Below, piece after piece: positions 16,186 to 23,683 of a DNA stretch of 64,000 bases. Numbering within the stretch: the first letter of the stretch is position 1; the number at the start of each line of letters is the position of its first letter. The notes beneath the pieces are model-generated. The model was not told the origin of the DNA. It worked only from the letters and a program-made list of their open reading frames with translations, and searched no databases. The position numbers and the translations under genes are program-made. This DNA is from Paenibacillus xylanivorans (lineage in GTDB: Bacteria; Bacillota; Bacilli; Paenibacillales; Paenibacillaceae): positions 79,392 to 143,391 of the forward strand of contig NZ_LITU01000078.1 of NCBI RefSeq assembly GCF_001280595.1. Reading direction: 5' to 3'.

Positions 16186-16310
16186 AAAAAAAGCAGACAC
16201 GATCTAGTGTCCTTAGTTTTTTACGTACGTTGTTACCTAAAATGTACGCAAGACTATTTTGACCTTAATGAAGGTCGAGTCTTATAGAGGGAGTTCGCGA
16301 ACCTCTCCCA
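16186..16310 (-). promoter_or_regulatory. preQ1-type riboswitch with terminator before queC
   Basis: On the minus strand the leader holds GAGAGG-UUCGCGAAC-UCCCUCUAUAA, matching the preQ1-I P1 stem and loop, and ends with the A-rich tail GUAAAAAACUAAGG. Immediately after comes a terminator, GACAC-UAGAUC-GUGUC-UGC with seven U (16186-16212). The context before queCDEF fits. Unusually, two more hairpins lie between the first stem and the A-rich tail: AAGACU/AGUCUU enclosing GACCUU/AAGGUC, and CGUAC/GUACG, whose loop has UUAG able to pair with CUAA of the tail. Binding of preQ1 would favour termination; the class is likely, the exact fold is inference. Confidence 0.75.
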
Positions 16311-16403
16311 TGCCATAGGCATGGATTTTCTTCTTCAATTGTCCGGTACAGTATAACACAATTTTATTATAGTAAGCATGCTTTCCATGAGAACCCATTT
16401 AAA

Positions 16404-16425
16404 TCCGAGCGGAATGTCACTCGGA
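16404..16425 (-). terminator. terminator of the AIM24-type gene
   Basis: TCCGAG (16404-16409) and CTCGGA (16420-16425) form a hairpin just after the stop of the AIM24 gene. The T run on the minus strand is short (ATTTAAAT). Confidence 0.55.
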
Positions 16426-16426
16426 C

Positions 16427-17131
16427 TTATTTGATCAATACATTTCCAAAAGGAATGACTTCCTTCAGAATGCGCTTGAATAAGCCTTCATCGTTCATAT
16501 CCTGTTGCAGTCTATGGTTTTCACGGCCAGCCTGAAAGAGTACAGAGCCATGTCCTGTCATCTTCCAATGATAATTCATATGCTGGCTGGCAAGGTGATT
16601 CCCGTACACGGTAAGTTCAAGCTGCGCGTTCTCGGGATAGGCGATAATACTGCCTGCATCTACGTACAGTGGTGCAGTGGGGTGCAGTTCCTGCTGGCAG
16701 ACCTGACCCTGTGTCAGCAATCCGATTTTGCCTTTGCCGGAAAATTTCATTTTCACTGCGTCCCGGGTGATCAGCATGTTTTTGATTTTCTGAATTTTGG
16801 TATGCATCGTTACGCCGTCAGAGTAGAAAAAAAGGTGGCGGAAGTCGTACAGCAGATCGCTGTTCTCGCTCAATTCAACTTCCTTCATGGTGAATCCGGG
16901 AGGCAGGGCGGCCACAAATTGACAAGGACCGGTAATTTCGGATTTGATCAGCTTTTTTTTGCGATATATCCCCGTAATATTCATGAATTTATCATTGCGA
17001 CTGCTGCTTGGGCCGCGAAAAGCGACAATTTGCTGGGGGTGTAGAATATGCAGGCGGTCGTCCTGGATCAGCGAGAACGTGACTACTTGTCCGGCTCCGC
17101 CAGCTTCGGTATTGTTCAGGTGTATGTGCAT
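16427..17131 (-). CDS. AIM24 family protein
   Basis: The 234-residue protein resembles the AIM24/DUF124 family, beta-rich TRAP-like proteins found in many bacteria and in mitochondria, with unknown role in bacteria. Visible pieces are QIVAFRGPSSSRNDKFMNI, the glycine strands FSGKGKIGLLTQGQV, and PLYVDAGSIIAYPENAQLELTVYG, where the DAGSxIAY segment is typical. No signal peptide or membrane segment is seen. ATG 17131 follows CAGGAG. It is followed by a hairpin and preceded by the coiled-coil gene on the same strand, 18 bp away, so the two may be co-transcribed. Confidence 0.8.
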   Translation of the reverse strand: MHIHLNNTEAGGAGQVVTFSLIQDDRLHILHPQQIVAFRGPSSSRNDKFMNITGIYRKKKLIKSEITGPCQFVAALPPGFTMKEVELSENSDLLYDFRHLFFYSDGVTMHTKIQKIKNMLITRDAVKMKFSGKGKIGLLTQGQVCQQELHPTAPLYVDAGSIIAYPENAQLELTVYGNHLASQHMNYHWKMTGHGSVLFQAGRENHRLQQDMNDEGLFKRILKEVIPFGNVLIK

Positions 17132-17149
17132 GCGGTTGCTCCTGTTCTT

Positions 17150-17605
17150 TTATACTCGGCCTGAACGTCGACGCATTCCCCAGCGCATCACCCGAATCAG
17201 AATAAAGTATCCCAATATGAGAGAAACGGCTGTGATAATCATCGTCTGAATGCGTTTGGCAGTTGCTGATTTGGCATCCTGATCATTTTGCAATTTGCTT
17301 ACCATATCGGTCAGTTTCTCGTTTTGTGCCAGCAGCAACTCGTTCTGAGCCTTGAATGCTTCGACATTAGCCTGGGCTTGTCCCAATTGGGCAGAGGTCT
17401 GATTTAATTGCTCCAGCGTCTGTTTGTAGCTTTCCTGCAAAGCATTTACTTCTCCAGGAAGCTCAGAAACCCGTTCCCATCCACTATAGATATCTGAAAA
17501 TATATTGGCATTCGCTGCACTGACTGTAGAAGTCAAAGAAGCAGTAAACAATACACATGTGGTGAATAACACCCGAATGAAATAACCCTGAATGGATTTT
17601 GGCAT
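17150..17605 (-). CDS. secreted/membrane coiled-coil protein of unknown function
   Basis: A 151-residue protein with a signal peptide (basic start, then IRVLFTTCVLFTASLTSTVSA), a heptad-rich segment from about residue 45 to 110 (NALQESYKQTLEQLNQTSAQ and LLLAQNEKLTDMVSKLQ) and a C-terminal membrane helix (TMIITAVSLILGYFILI) followed by a basic end. The coiled coil should lie outside the cell, anchored by the C-terminal helix. ATG 17605 follows AAGGTG; a GTG 9 bp earlier overlaps that site. I recognise no family. Confidence 0.7.
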   Translation of the reverse strand: MPKSIQGYFIRVLFTTCVLFTASLTSTVSAANANIFSDIYSGWERVSELPGEVNALQESYKQTLEQLNQTSAQLGQAQANVEAFKAQNELLLAQNEKLTDMVSKLQNDQDAKSATAKRIQTMIITAVSLILGYFILIRVMRWGMRRRSGRV

Positions 17606-17944
17606 GAATGGCACCTTCTTTCGGTTACATAATCGTTTGCCGATTTCGTCGTCATTTGTTGAAATACGGCTCTTACATTATACGTCAAAACCGGGACAAT
17701 GGGTTCAAGATGATGTAGTTTTAATTACCCTATATGAGAATAAATCAATACATGAGGATATTGTTTAATTTTAAGAACTTCGGGGTAATAAAAGGACAGG
17801 GCGGCACTTTGGACGGTCTCCACATCATTCCTTTGCTCCAGCTCCGAGTGCATGCTATTCATAATAACGAAATCTGTAATTTAATGAGCGAAATCAATAT
17901 ATCCGATTTTTATAAAGATCGTGAATACGAAGGAGTAGAAACGT

Positions 17945-18112
17945 ATGTACACAACTGAACAAGCTGCAACGACCAAAACAATTATGATCACTGTAAATGG
18001 TGAGCCAATCGGGCGTGAATTGATTATCGACAGTATTACTTATGCTCCAATCACAAAACCTGGATCTGTACAAAAATTACACAAAATGGGAATGAATTCA
18101 TCTACGATTTAA
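17945..18112 (+). CDS. small hypothetical protein (55 residues)
   Basis: ATG 17945 has GAAGGAG 9 nt upstream and opens a 55-codon frame beginning MYTTEQAATTKTIMITVNGE and rich in Thr, Ile and Lys. A strong terminator follows 28 bp after the stop, so the small frame is bracketed by proper expression signals. The segment TIMITVNGEPIGRELIIDSITY looks like two short beta strands with a turn. No family recognised. It is too short for many gene callers. Confidence 0.55.
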   Translation: MYTTEQAATTKTIMITVNGEPIGRELIIDSITYAPITKPGSVQKLHKMGMNSSTI

Positions 18113-18140
18113 GTTGGGACTTGTCATATAAAAGTGGTCT

Positions 18141-18168
18141 AAAAGCTTGGCATACTGCCAAGCTTTTT
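18141..18168 (+). terminator. terminator of the small 55-residue gene
   Basis: AAAAGCTTGGCA and TGCCAAGCTTTTT form a 12-bp stem with a 3-nt loop, followed by more T. It can work on both strands. Confidence 0.9.
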
Positions 18169-18319
18169 CGTCGTTTATTGTCGTAATTACGCGGATTTAG
18201 GGAGAAGAAACTAATATTATGGAAAAATTTCCTGCGAACATATGTTCCGTGACAATATAGTGTCCATTTACCCTGATAACTTAGAAGATAATACATATAA
18301 ATCGGGGGAGAGACTACCA

Positions 18320-19024
18320 GTGAACTCAGTCTTTGAAGTATCTTATTCGTGGAATAGAGAGGCCATACCGACAGGGGGAGCCGACCCCGTATATATGATG
18401 GTGGAGTGGCGAAACGGAGCCCCTGCCAAAAGACTCAGGAAAATAGCACCCAAAATTGTGTCGAGAGACTTGGAACTTTTGCTCAAACCGGAATTTGGAA
18501 TTCAGCTCAAGGGTATCTATGGCTGTCGTTCCAAAGAAACGGATATCGGTTGGGTTCTAAGACTCGGAGATGTATACAAGGGAGAGAGTAAACAAATCTT
18601 GCTCGAATTCGCCATGGGACCTCGTGTATCAGGGAAAAGTGCCGTATGTTCAGCTTATTGGAGTACACGAAAGCTGAAACAAAGCCAAAGAGTGCTGCTG
18701 CGCAGAGAACAGTTGTATATTCAATACACAAGTCATCTGGGCATGCTGCGCCAGCCGGAAGATCCCAAGGTAGAGAAGACGATCAAATTAAACGAAACCG
18801 TTCCTCTGATTAAACAAGCTTTGCGCGCTTATGAAAGAGGTCGTACACAAGAGGGCAGTGATCTGCTGCGTCGTCACGCAGATGCTTTGTTAATTGAAGC
18901 GGCTCGCAAACAGGATCTGGATTATTATGCGGAAGCCGAAATTGTGGAGAAACTTCGGCACCACTACGGAATTACTTTTAATTCCATGGTTCATAATCGC
19001 GGAAAAACGATGTTAGGTGAATAG
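18320..19024 (+). CDS. VWA-family-like protein lacking the VWA domain
   Basis: The 234-residue protein starts with a strand typical of the lead-in of bacterial von Willebrand A proteins (VSYSWNREAIPTGGADPVYMMVEWRNG), then goes directly to what looks like their C-terminal half: LELLLKPEFGIQLKGIYG, the DIGWVLRLGDVYKGESKQILLEFAM strand pair, and a helical region SDLLRRHADALLIEAARK. The VWA core with its metal-binding DxSxS motif, normally about 170 residues in between, is absent. GTG 18320 is preferred since GGGGGAG lies 9 nt before it; an in-frame ATG at 18242 has no site. It reads as an in-frame internal deletion product, either functional or decaying. Confidence 0.5.
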   Translation: MNSVFEVSYSWNREAIPTGGADPVYMMVEWRNGAPAKRLRKIAPKIVSRDLELLLKPEFGIQLKGIYGCRSKETDIGWVLRLGDVYKGESKQILLEFAMGPRVSGKSAVCSAYWSTRKLKQSQRVLLRREQLYIQYTSHLGMLRQPEDPKVEKTIKLNETVPLIKQALRAYERGRTQEGSDLLRRHADALLIEAARKQDLDYYAEAEIVEKLRHHYGITFNSMVHNRGKTMLGE

Positions 19025-19186
19025 GGATAAAGAACTAGGGATGATGGTAGGGCAAGGAATGTTTCTACATAATTTTTTGAAGGTGAAGTCAAGGAATAAG
19101 TCGAATGTACTAAACAACATAATAATAAAAAAATGGATGGAGTTGTATCGAATTTATTGAAACAACATCGTGGAGGGTCCGGCAAA

Positions 19187-20152
19187 ATGACAGACCGACT
19201 GATCCGATTAATGCGCATTATAACTCTTGTGCAGGCCAAGCCGGGTATTCTGGCCCGTGAGCTTGCCGAGCGGTGCGAGACAACGGAAAGGACGATATAC
19301 CGCGACATGGAGGCCCTCAGTGCAATGCATATCCCCATCGCCAATATGGGACACGGGAGAGGATACATGTTTATCAGCCATTTTGCCATGTATCCGCTGA
19401 ATTGGTCTGATGAAGAAGCTCAAGCCTTTATGCACCTGGCAGAAGTCATGGAGAATATTCGTCCGTTGCTGAAGCCTGCTTTTGAGAGCGCGTATGAGAA
19501 AGTGGTTGCTTCGAGTCAGAAAAACAAAACAGAGCGAGTGGAATGGTCTGAGCAAATTAGCGGGTTATTCAAAGTGGGTACATCTGCATGGCAAAATGAA
19601 AGTACCGAACTTCTGAATCATTCACTGGTGAGTTTGCTTCAGGCCGGAATTTCCCAGAACACTATTGAAGGAGAATATCTGTCTCAAGGTAAAAAGGGGA
19701 TTGCGCGAATGGATCCCTACTGTCTTATTCCTCGTGAATACCGATTTGATCTGTTGGCGTATTGTCACTTGTCAGAGAAACTGAGAATATTTCAAGTAAA
19801 TCGTTTGCACAGGGTTCGAATTTTGCCACGCACGTTCCGCAAAGATGATTACCTTTTACAATCTCACTTCCGTACACCACAGGAACTTAGCAGCAGTACG
19901 GAGTGGACTGCATTCAAGATCAGATTTTCGCCGCACGCTGTAGAGCGTGTCATGCAGGAGCAGTTTTTTGCACGCCCCATCTTGACGATCGAACCGGAAG
20001 GCACGTTGTTGTTTGAGGCCATATTGAGTGATGAAGAAGGGTTTCTAACCTGGCTGTCCCAATATGGACCCGATGCCGAAATTCTGGAACCCGAGAAATA
20101 CCGCCTCATAATGAAAGAACGTCTGGAACGCTGGAGGGAGATTTACAACTGA
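19187..20152 (+). CDS. HTH/WYL-type transcriptional regulator
   Basis: A 321-residue YafY-like regulator. Residues 1-60 form the helix-turn-helix (MTDRLIRLMRIITLVQAKPG, LARELAERCETTERTIYRDMEAL), followed by GHGRGYMF, and the rest is the WYL-type ligand-binding region (DPYCLIPREYRFDLLAYCH; FQVNRLHRVRIL). Such proteins sense a small ligand or nucleic acid signal and control nearby genes. ATG 19187 is chosen since GGAGGG lies 9 nt upstream; an ATG 54 bp earlier lacks a site. The gene starts 160 bp after the VWA-like gene. Target genes are not clear. Confidence 0.82.
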   Translation: MTDRLIRLMRIITLVQAKPGILARELAERCETTERTIYRDMEALSAMHIPIANMGHGRGYMFISHFAMYPLNWSDEEAQAFMHLAEVMENIRPLLKPAFESAYEKVVASSQKNKTERVEWSEQISGLFKVGTSAWQNESTELLNHSLVSLLQAGISQNTIEGEYLSQGKKGIARMDPYCLIPREYRFDLLAYCHLSEKLRIFQVNRLHRVRILPRTFRKDDYLLQSHFRTPQELSSSTEWTAFKIRFSPHAVERVMQEQFFARPILTIEPEGTLLFEAILSDEEGFLTWLSQYGPDAEILEPEKYRLIMKERLERWREIYN

Positions 20153-20207
20153 ACTTCTGTGCAGGTCATGGCTGGTTCGCCTTTGTTCAACATGCGTTGT
20201 ATGCAAA

Positions 20208-20879
20208 TTACTCTTTGGTCTTGAACAGGTGTGCAAGGTTACCAAAAGGGGAATCATTGTCGTCATCTTCTGTACTGCTGGAATAGACCACTTTGGACGT
20301 GATGCCTTCATCATCTGCGGCGCAATTGGTTTCCAGGTTGAATTGGTCAAATTGATGCATGAATACTTTGGCTGTATTAATGGCATCATCCAAAGCACGG
20401 TGCTGGGTTCCATCGAATTCAATACCGCATAGTTCAAGAGCCTGAGCCAGTCCGAGTTGACGGAATTTCCCTTCTTTGCGCACCGTGCGCGACCATTGTT
20501 GCTGAAGATCATTGTGGTTAGTGATCCAGGCTACATCGAGCTGATGAGTGCGACAATGAGAGATCAGTTTCGTACGGTCATCCGGTCCCCAGGAGCACAT
20601 ATAATAGGATTCACTTCCCATCCAGGCAATAAATTGATTCAGCGCTTCTGGAAAAAGGGGAGCTGCGTCGATGTCTTTTTGCGTAATACCCGTAAACTGA
20701 ATTGTATCGGCAGACAGCACCGATTTATTGGATGGACGAACATAAGTATGGAACGTGTCTGATACGCACAGGCCGTTCTCACCTTCCGTTACTTTGACGG
20801 CACCGATATCGATAATTTCAGAAGAGTAACGTGTATTGCGACTTACCGTGAATTCAAGATCGTAAATAATATATGGCAT
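20208..20879 (-). CDS. DEDDh 3'-5' exonuclease, epsilon-like (KapD-like)
   Basis: The 223-residue protein has the exonuclease layout of DNA polymerase III epsilon: ExoI YDLEFT (Asp7, Glu9), the middle motif around SWGPDDRTKL, and ExoIII HRALDDAINTA with the catalytic His and Asp. It has an acidic low-complexity tail (STEDDDNDSPFGN). B. subtilis KapD, an inhibitor of sporulation entry, belongs to this group; whether this is its equal cannot be told. ATG 20879 follows AAAGGAG at 8 nt. Its stop faces the regulator gene across 55 bp. Confidence 0.82.
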   Translation of the reverse strand: MPYIIYDLEFTVSRNTRYSSEIIDIGAVKVTEGENGLCVSDTFHTYVRPSNKSVLSADTIQFTGITQKDIDAAPLFPEALNQFIAWMGSESYYMCSWGPDDRTKLISHCRTHQLDVAWITNHNDLQQQWSRTVRKEGKFRQLGLAQALELCGIEFDGTQHRALDDAINTAKVFMHQFDQFNLETNCAADDEGITSKVVYSSSTEDDDNDSPFGNLAHLFKTKE

Positions 20880-21042
20880 AGGACAAACTCCTTTATCAAT
20901 TAATACATGGTTTCTATTTCTCTATATTACAGGGAACGCACGGCCATGTCAGCCATCGCTCAGGAATTCATGGAGAGTGAGTCATAACAGTTGGGGAGTT
21001 TTGAAGGTTCATTTTATATGAAATAAATAGGTTTGACATGGC

Positions 21043-21071
21043 TTTACATTACCTAAAGGGGTCTTTATAAT
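21043..21071 (+). promoter_or_regulatory. promoter of the FAD oxidoreductase gene
   Basis: TTTACA (21043-21048) and TATAAT (21066-21071) are 17 bp apart. The resulting leader is about 245 nt. A 10-bp direct repeat GTTGGGGAGT lies at about 20990 and 21186. I see no known riboswitch in the leader. Confidence 0.6.
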
Positions 21072-21321
21072 GGATAAAGTTAGGATGCAGTCCAAGTTTT
21101 TGTTGTCATTGTTATGCACAATCGTAGGATCTTAATCATGACATGTGACCGATATAATCAACATTTCCTGACAAGGTGCAAACCGTTGGGGAGTGTTTTT
21201 TTTTATGGACATTTTTATGGTTAGAGAGGAGGACATAATAGCATTTCGATGGAAGAATATTGGAGTTAGTGATACATCGATAGTTTTGTGAATTTACATT
21301 ACATAGTGGAGGATTAATTAT

Positions 21322-23268
21322 TTGGTTAGCAAAAAAATGAAAGTAACAGCAGTTACGGCCGCAGTATTTATTATTTTATTTTGTGCAGCATATGCTGCCT
21401 TTTATATCTGGAACAAGAACTATAAATTCAATAATAATTATGTATGGCAACCACTGGAGATTATACAATCGACGACAAAGCTGTCCGACTCTTATAACGT
21501 TATTGTTGCTGGAACTGATCCGGAGGGAATTACGGCTGCGTTATCTGCTGCCCGCAATGGGATGCGGGTATTGTTGGTTGAAGCGAGAGATCGCAACATG
21601 CTGGGAGGGTTGATGACCGAAGGGGGACTTAATACGTTAGATTTGAATTACTCCCCTGATCAGCCACAATGGTTGAGCAGCCTGCGACAGCCTGATTTTC
21701 TGAATAAAGGGATTTTTCAGGAATGGTTTGACCAAATAGAGGGCAGTTCTTTTGATACCCATACAGCGGCTAACGTGTTCTATCGAATGATTCATTCCGA
21801 ACCTAATATTGACCTTTTGATGAATGTTAAACATTTGGAGCCCATTACTGACTCTGCCTCGGAAGGGCAAACTACAATTATGGGGATGAACATAACCAAA
21901 GAAGACGGAACTATTATAAAAATTGCAACACGTTCAATCATTGACGCTACTCAGGATGCAGATATTGCAGCTGCTGCTGGGGTTCCATATTCCATAGGCA
22001 GACAAGACATTGGAGATGGCAAGTCCAAGATGGTCTCTACGCTCGTATTTAAGCTAAGTGGTGTTACAGATGAAGTATGGCAGAAGTTCAGGGAAAGAGA
22101 AGGTACGGGTGTTGATAAAATGAGTGCTTGGGGATACGGTGATGCGCGAAAATATGAATCGACCGATCCGCAACGCATCAAGATTCGCAGTCTGAACATT
22201 GGGAGACAAAACGATGATACCATCTTGATCAATACGATGCAGATCTTTGGAGTAGATCCGCTGGATCCTTCATCTGTGGAAGAGGGTCTGGAAATAGGGC
22301 GGAAGGAAGCACCGTTGATCGTTGATTATTTGAAGAAAAATTACGAGGAATTTTCGGGGCTTCAATATGCCGGAACGGCCGATGAGCTCTACGTGAGAGA
22401 ATCACGTCACATCTATGGTGAGTACCGTCTAACACTTGCTGATGTTATGGAGAATCGTGATCATTGGGATGCTATTGGTTATGGTTCTTACGATATCGAT
22501 ATTCAGAGCACGAGTGTGGGCAATCCCGGCACAATTATGCTGAGTCCAGTTCAATATGGCGTACCTTTCCGTTCGCTTGTTCCATTGAAGGTTGATGGTC
22601 TGTTAGTAGTTGGACGAGCAGCAAGTTATGACACGATTCCACATGGCAGTGCGAGGGTTGTCCCTCTGGGGATGGCTACTGGAGAAGCTGCTGGAGCAGC
22701 GGTCAAATTGGCTTATGTACACAAGGAGTCCTTCCGGGAACTCTCAGCTTCCGAGGAGCGTGCAAACGAATTGCGTAAGATGCTGGAGAAACAAGGGATG
22801 GATCTATCGATGCATAATTTCGAGAAGCCCGAGTACATGGAGCATAAGGATTATAGGGGGTTACTCGCTGCCGCAAGTATGTACATGACTTCAGGTAATT
22901 ATAACAATGATGGTTGGGATCTGGATACGGCTATGAATCCGGAACGGTTCTTAAGTAAATTGAAAAGACTGCAAGCCATGTTTCCAAGCTTTTATACAGC
23001 CAGTGCAGATAAAGTTGTTGTGAGCATGAAGAATGCTTCCGCTTTACCTTTAACCCTGGATCAGGCTGCGTATATGCTATGTTTGGCAATGGGAGCTACT
23101 GAAGCTGAAACTACACCTGAATTGGCACTTACTCAATTGCAAATGCAGAACTTCGTAAGCAAAGACACGCTTGCTGGTATAGCAAACACAAACAAGCTTA
23201 CTAATGGAGACGCGTACATGCTCATCCGTGATGTGATGGAATATTATTCGGGGGTTGTATTCGAGTAA
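21322..23268 (+). CDS. membrane-anchored FAD-dependent oxidoreductase
   Basis: The 648-residue protein starts with a basic N-terminus and a membrane helix (VTAVTAAVFIILFCAAYAAFYIW), so the body probably lies outside the cell. From residue 56 a dinucleotide fold is seen (YNVIVAGTDPEGITAALSAARNGMRVLLVEARDRNMLGG), resembling the FAD_oxidored family (PF12831); the nucleotide loop AGTDPEG departs from the usual GxGxxG. IIDATQDADIAAAAG and HGSARVVPLGMATGEAAGAAV are further FAD-binding blocks. About 150 C-terminal residues form a separate helical domain. TTG 21322 follows GGAGG at 9 nt. The substrate is unknown; it is a single gene. Confidence 0.75.
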   Translation: MVSKKMKVTAVTAAVFIILFCAAYAAFYIWNKNYKFNNNYVWQPLEIIQSTTKLSDSYNVIVAGTDPEGITAALSAARNGMRVLLVEARDRNMLGGLMTEGGLNTLDLNYSPDQPQWLSSLRQPDFLNKGIFQEWFDQIEGSSFDTHTAANVFYRMIHSEPNIDLLMNVKHLEPITDSASEGQTTIMGMNITKEDGTIIKIATRSIIDATQDADIAAAAGVPYSIGRQDIGDGKSKMVSTLVFKLSGVTDEVWQKFREREGTGVDKMSAWGYGDARKYESTDPQRIKIRSLNIGRQNDDTILINTMQIFGVDPLDPSSVEEGLEIGRKEAPLIVDYLKKNYEEFSGLQYAGTADELYVRESRHIYGEYRLTLADVMENRDHWDAIGYGSYDIDIQSTSVGNPGTIMLSPVQYGVPFRSLVPLKVDGLLVVGRAASYDTIPHGSARVVPLGMATGEAAGAAVKLAYVHKESFRELSASEERANELRKMLEKQGMDLSMHNFEKPEYMEHKDYRGLLAAASMYMTSGNYNNDGWDLDTAMNPERFLSKLKRLQAMFPSFYTASADKVVVSMKNASALPLTLDQAAYMLCLAMGATEAETTPELALTQLQMQNFVSKDTLAGIANTNKLTNGDAYMLIRDVMEYYSGVVFE

Positions 23269-23272
23269 ATGG

Positions 23273-23301
23273 TTGACAATGTCTTGTAAATACACTATGG
23301 T
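23273..23301 (+). promoter_or_regulatory. promoter of the T-box/proS unit
   Basis: TTGACA (23273-23278) and TATGGT (23296-23301) are 17 bp apart, a few bp after the oxidoreductase stop. Confidence 0.6.
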
Positions 23302-23307
23302 GATCAA

Positions 23308-23629
23308 AAATGATAACAGCGATCAATGAGGACATAATTACGTCAGCCAGCTTCTACAGAGAGGAAACTGCTTAGTGCAAGGTTTCTGTTGCTGTTTCGT
23401 TATTCCTACCTCGCGAGCTGCGGAGGAGAAGGCCCACACGGTCTGTAACCTCCGCCGGATGGGCCCGTTATGCCCTGAAGGACTGTATGTTCACGTTGCG
23501 ATTAGGTTGCAAACGGAGAACCATTTATGGCGAATGCCTTGGTGATCTAATGCCAGGTCAGCCGGCAAAGTGCAGTTAAATAAGGGTGGTACCACGACAC
23601 ATTCGTCCCTTGACGGATGTGTTTTTTTT
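23308..23629 (+). promoter_or_regulatory. T-box leader regulating proS
   Basis: The leader has the features of a tRNA-sensing T-box: an AGAGAGGAAACTGC stretch in Stem I, the highly conserved T-box sequence AAGGGTGGTACCACG (23582-23596), and a terminator of arms CACATTCGTC (23598-23607) and GACGGATGTG (23612-23621) followed by eight T. A CCT proline codon followed by A at 23405-23407 is a candidate specifier, but other triplets in the internal loop are possible. Uncharged tRNA-Pro would favour read-through into proS, 54 bp downstream. Confidence 0.92.
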
Positions 23630-23683
23630 GCTGTTTATAACCTGATTCACAATAACAATTAGAAGGATAAGGGGTGTGACAAG

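Noticed and set aside
17734..17958. 74-codon frame upstream of the small 55-residue gene
   Set aside because: No ribosome site, unnatural composition, and it overlaps the better supported gene starting at 17945.
20990..21195. Repeated GTTGGGGAGT in the leader of the FAD oxidoreductase, considered as a riboswitch
   Set aside because: Two 10-bp copies do not form a known aptamer and no terminator follows.
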